A stretch of DNA of 5,141 nt from Thermoplasmata archaeon (lineage in GTDB: Archaea > Thermoplasmatota > Thermoplasmata > Lutacidiplasmatales > UBA184): NCBI GenBank assembly GCA_021828085.1, contig JAKATE010000135.1, positions 1-5,141 of the forward strand, in the 5' to 3' direction. How positions within the stretch are numbered: position 1 is the stretch's first letter; each line of letters starts with the position of its first letter. The notes below the pieces were generated by a model. The model was not told the origin of the DNA. It did not search any database and worked only from the letters and a program-made list of their open reading frames with translations. The position numbers and the translations under genes were made by a program. Below, piece by piece: positions 4,064 to 5,141 of this stretch.

Positions 4064-4999
4064 TCAACCGGAGGTTCCCATGGACGCCGCATCCAGCCGA
4101 AGGGAAGCCGGCGAGCGCCCATCTCCCGCGGGGGAGACGCTCGAACGCAAACCCGTCTGATCCTCCAGCAGCTCCCAGAGCCTCAGCGCGTCGCCCGCCC
4201 GATAGGACCGCCGGGAGGAAGGCACCGGTGCGCCATGGGAGAAGTACCCGCCGGAGTGGGATCCACCGACCGGGTCGAAGGCCAGATGGAGCGGGGTCTC
4301 GGCCCCCCGCTTCGGCGAGATGCCGAAGAGCATCTCGAGGATCCGGAACCCCCGCCCGTAGAGCCCCGGGTTGTTCTGGCCGAAGCGTGAGCGGACGAAC
4401 CCCGGGTGGCAGGCGTTCACACTGATCCGCGAGCTCCTCCAGCGTCGGGCCATTTCGTAGGTCATGAGCAGAACGGCGAGCTTGCTCTGGGAGTAGAGGC
4501 GGTAGGCCCGGTAGCGCTGCTCCCCCTCCAGGTCCTCCCAGTGCATGCGCCCGGAACGGTGCGCGGCCGAGGAGACGTTCACCACCCGGGCGGGGGCGGC
4601 GAAGGTCAGGGTCGGCTTGAGGAGATTGGTCAGCAGGAACGGGCCCAGGACGTTCAGGGCCCAGGTGCGCTCGTGCCCTTCCGGCGTGAGCTGACGCCGG
4701 GCGAAGACCGCTCCCGCGTTGTTCAATAGGATATGGACGGGCGGCCGACGGGAGATCTCCTCGGCCAGCCGGCGCACCTCCTTGAGGGAGGAGAGATCGG
4801 TGGGGAAGGTCTCCAGCTCCGCCTCGGGAGCGCCCACCAGGATCTGGCGCCGGGCGACCTCGAGCCGCCCGGGGTCCCGGCTCACCAGGAAGACCCGGGC
4901 ACCACGCATCGCCGACTGCCGGGCGACCTCGAACCCGATCCCCGTGGAGGCCCCCGTCACCACGATGGTGCGCTTCTGTTCGCTCGGGGATGAGTTCAC
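4064..4999 (-). CDS. Short-chain dehydrogenase/reductase, retinol-dehydrogenase/WWOX-like
   Basis: This 311-residue protein is a classical SDR with a Rossmann fold binding NAD(P)(H). The cofactor motif TGASTGIG is at 15-22, the adenine-site Asp68 is in TDLSSL, and NNAG is at 93-96. The catalytic residues are Asn116, Ser143 or Ser144 in VNVSSAAH, and Tyr169 and Lys173 in YSQSKLA. HPGFVRSRFG (198-207) follows the active site. Arg41 after the second strand suggests NADP(H) preference. The tail, with KRGAETPLHLA, GGYF, PVPSS and LWELLEDQTGL (to 284), is characteristic of the retinol-dehydrogenase/WWOX/protochlorophyllide-reductase-like group, which acts on lipophilic alcohols, ketones or aldehydes; the true substrate here is unknown. 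About 27 extra residues (285-311) follow the usual C-terminus. The start is a GTG (4999-4997) with GAGG 5 nt upstream. No later in-frame start keeps the cofactor motif. Confidence 0.88.
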   Translation of the reverse strand: MNSSPSEQKRTIVVTGASTGIGFEVARQSAMRGARVFLVSRDPGRLEVARRQILVGAPEAELETFPTDLSSLKEVRRLAEEISRRPPVHILLNNAGAVFARRQLTPEGHERTWALNVLGPFLLTNLLKPTLTFAAPARVVNVSSAAHRSGRMHWEDLEGEQRYRAYRLYSQSKLAVLLMTYEMARRWRSSRISVNACHPGFVRSRFGQNNPGLYGRGFRILEMLFGISPKRGAETPLHLAFDPVGGSHSGGYFSHGAPVPSSRRSYRAGDALRLWELLEDQTGLRSSVSPAGDGRSPASLRLDAASMGTSG

Positions 5000-5057
5000 C
5001 GGCCCCTCTGGAGGCCGCTCGAGCGAGGACCGGTTCTTGAAGCTCGCCCGTTCACTG

Positions 5058-5076
5058 GGTGGGGAGGGTCCCCACC
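5058..5076 (-). terminator. 8-bp GC-rich stem-loop after the upstream partial gene
   Basis: GGTGGGGA (5058-5065) and TCCCCACC (5069-5076) are perfect complements around a 3-base loop. The stem begins 18 nt after the stop codon of the gene entering from the right, and before the SDR gene. No U-run follows on the minus strand, so an intrinsic terminator is uncertain; a transcript-stabilising or processing hairpin is equally possible. An 8-bp direct repeat ACCGGTTC (5074-5081 and 5029-5036) overlaps this stretch. Confidence 0.3.
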
Positions 5077-5094
5077 GGTTCCGCCCCGCGCTCC

Positions 5095-5141
5095 TCAGCG
5101 ACCCGCCAGGACCTCCGAGTAGATCGCTTCGATCTCCCGAA
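5095..5141 (-). CDS. C-terminal 14 residues of an unidentified protein (enters from right edge)
   Basis: Reading the minus strand from the right edge, one frame gives REIEAIYSEVLAGR followed by TGA at 5097-5095. The amphipathic helix-like tail and GC-rich third positions look like a real gene end. Similar short helical tails (IEAIYxEVL) end many GT4 glycosyltransferases, which would fit the neighbouring glycosyltransferase, but 14 residues cannot establish a family. The other two frames either stop later or give low-complexity sequence. The SDR start is 95 bp downstream on the same strand, so the two could share a transcript. Confidence 0.5.
   Translation of the reverse strand, partial: REIEAIYSEVLAGR

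Noticed and set aside
2976..4067. A 363-codon minus-strand frame overlapping the glycosyltransferase
   Set aside because: It is an alternative frame of the glycosyltransferase with Gly/Arg/Pro-rich composition, while the frame at 2711-3919 carries all the glycosyltransferase motifs.

Overview
The window is GC-rich throughout the genes, broken by a few short AT-rich islands between them. No rRNA, tRNA, CRISPR array or recognisable transposase is visible. A TATA-type element lies about 26 bp upstream of an ATG that has no leader room (vapB). This, together with the VapB/VapC subfamily, suggests a high-GC archaeon, possibly of the Thermoplasmata type. The lineage is an inference, and a bacterium cannot be excluded because no phylogenetic marker is present.

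Layout. Bases 1-750 (minus strand) encode the first 250 residues of a repetitive beta-solenoid protein of the bactofilin/polymer-forming type. It runs off the left edge and has a strikingly regular 17-residue period. Bases 751-1355 are mostly non-coding but hold a possible 75-codon gene (976-1203, plus strand) with a good Shine-Dalgarno sequence. Bases 1356-1969 (plus strand) are a vapBC toxin-antitoxin operon: a short VapB-type antitoxin and a PIN-domain VapC toxin, coupled by a TTGA stop/start overlap. The operon is preceded by a TATA box and inverted repeats.

Bases 1970-2710 are an unusually long gap between two convergent genes. The gap holds AT-rich islands, a near-perfect 12+12 inverted repeat, a 16-bp perfect palindrome, spaced repeat boxes and alternative hairpins, with no convincing protein-coding frame. 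It is the least explained part of the window.

Bases 2711-5141 (minus strand) carry three co-directional genes. In transcription order these are the last 14 codons of an unidentified protein (5095-5141), a short-chain dehydrogenase/reductase of the retinol-dehydrogenase/WWOX-like type (4064-4999), and a GT4-type GT-B glycosyltransferase (2711-3919). The gaps of 95 and 144 bp make a single operon possible but not certain. A glycosyltransferase beside an SDR would fit surface glycan or glycolipid metabolism, but no substrate can be read from the sequence. The solenoid protein, the toxin-antitoxin pair and the SDR/glycosyltransferase pair look functionally independent.
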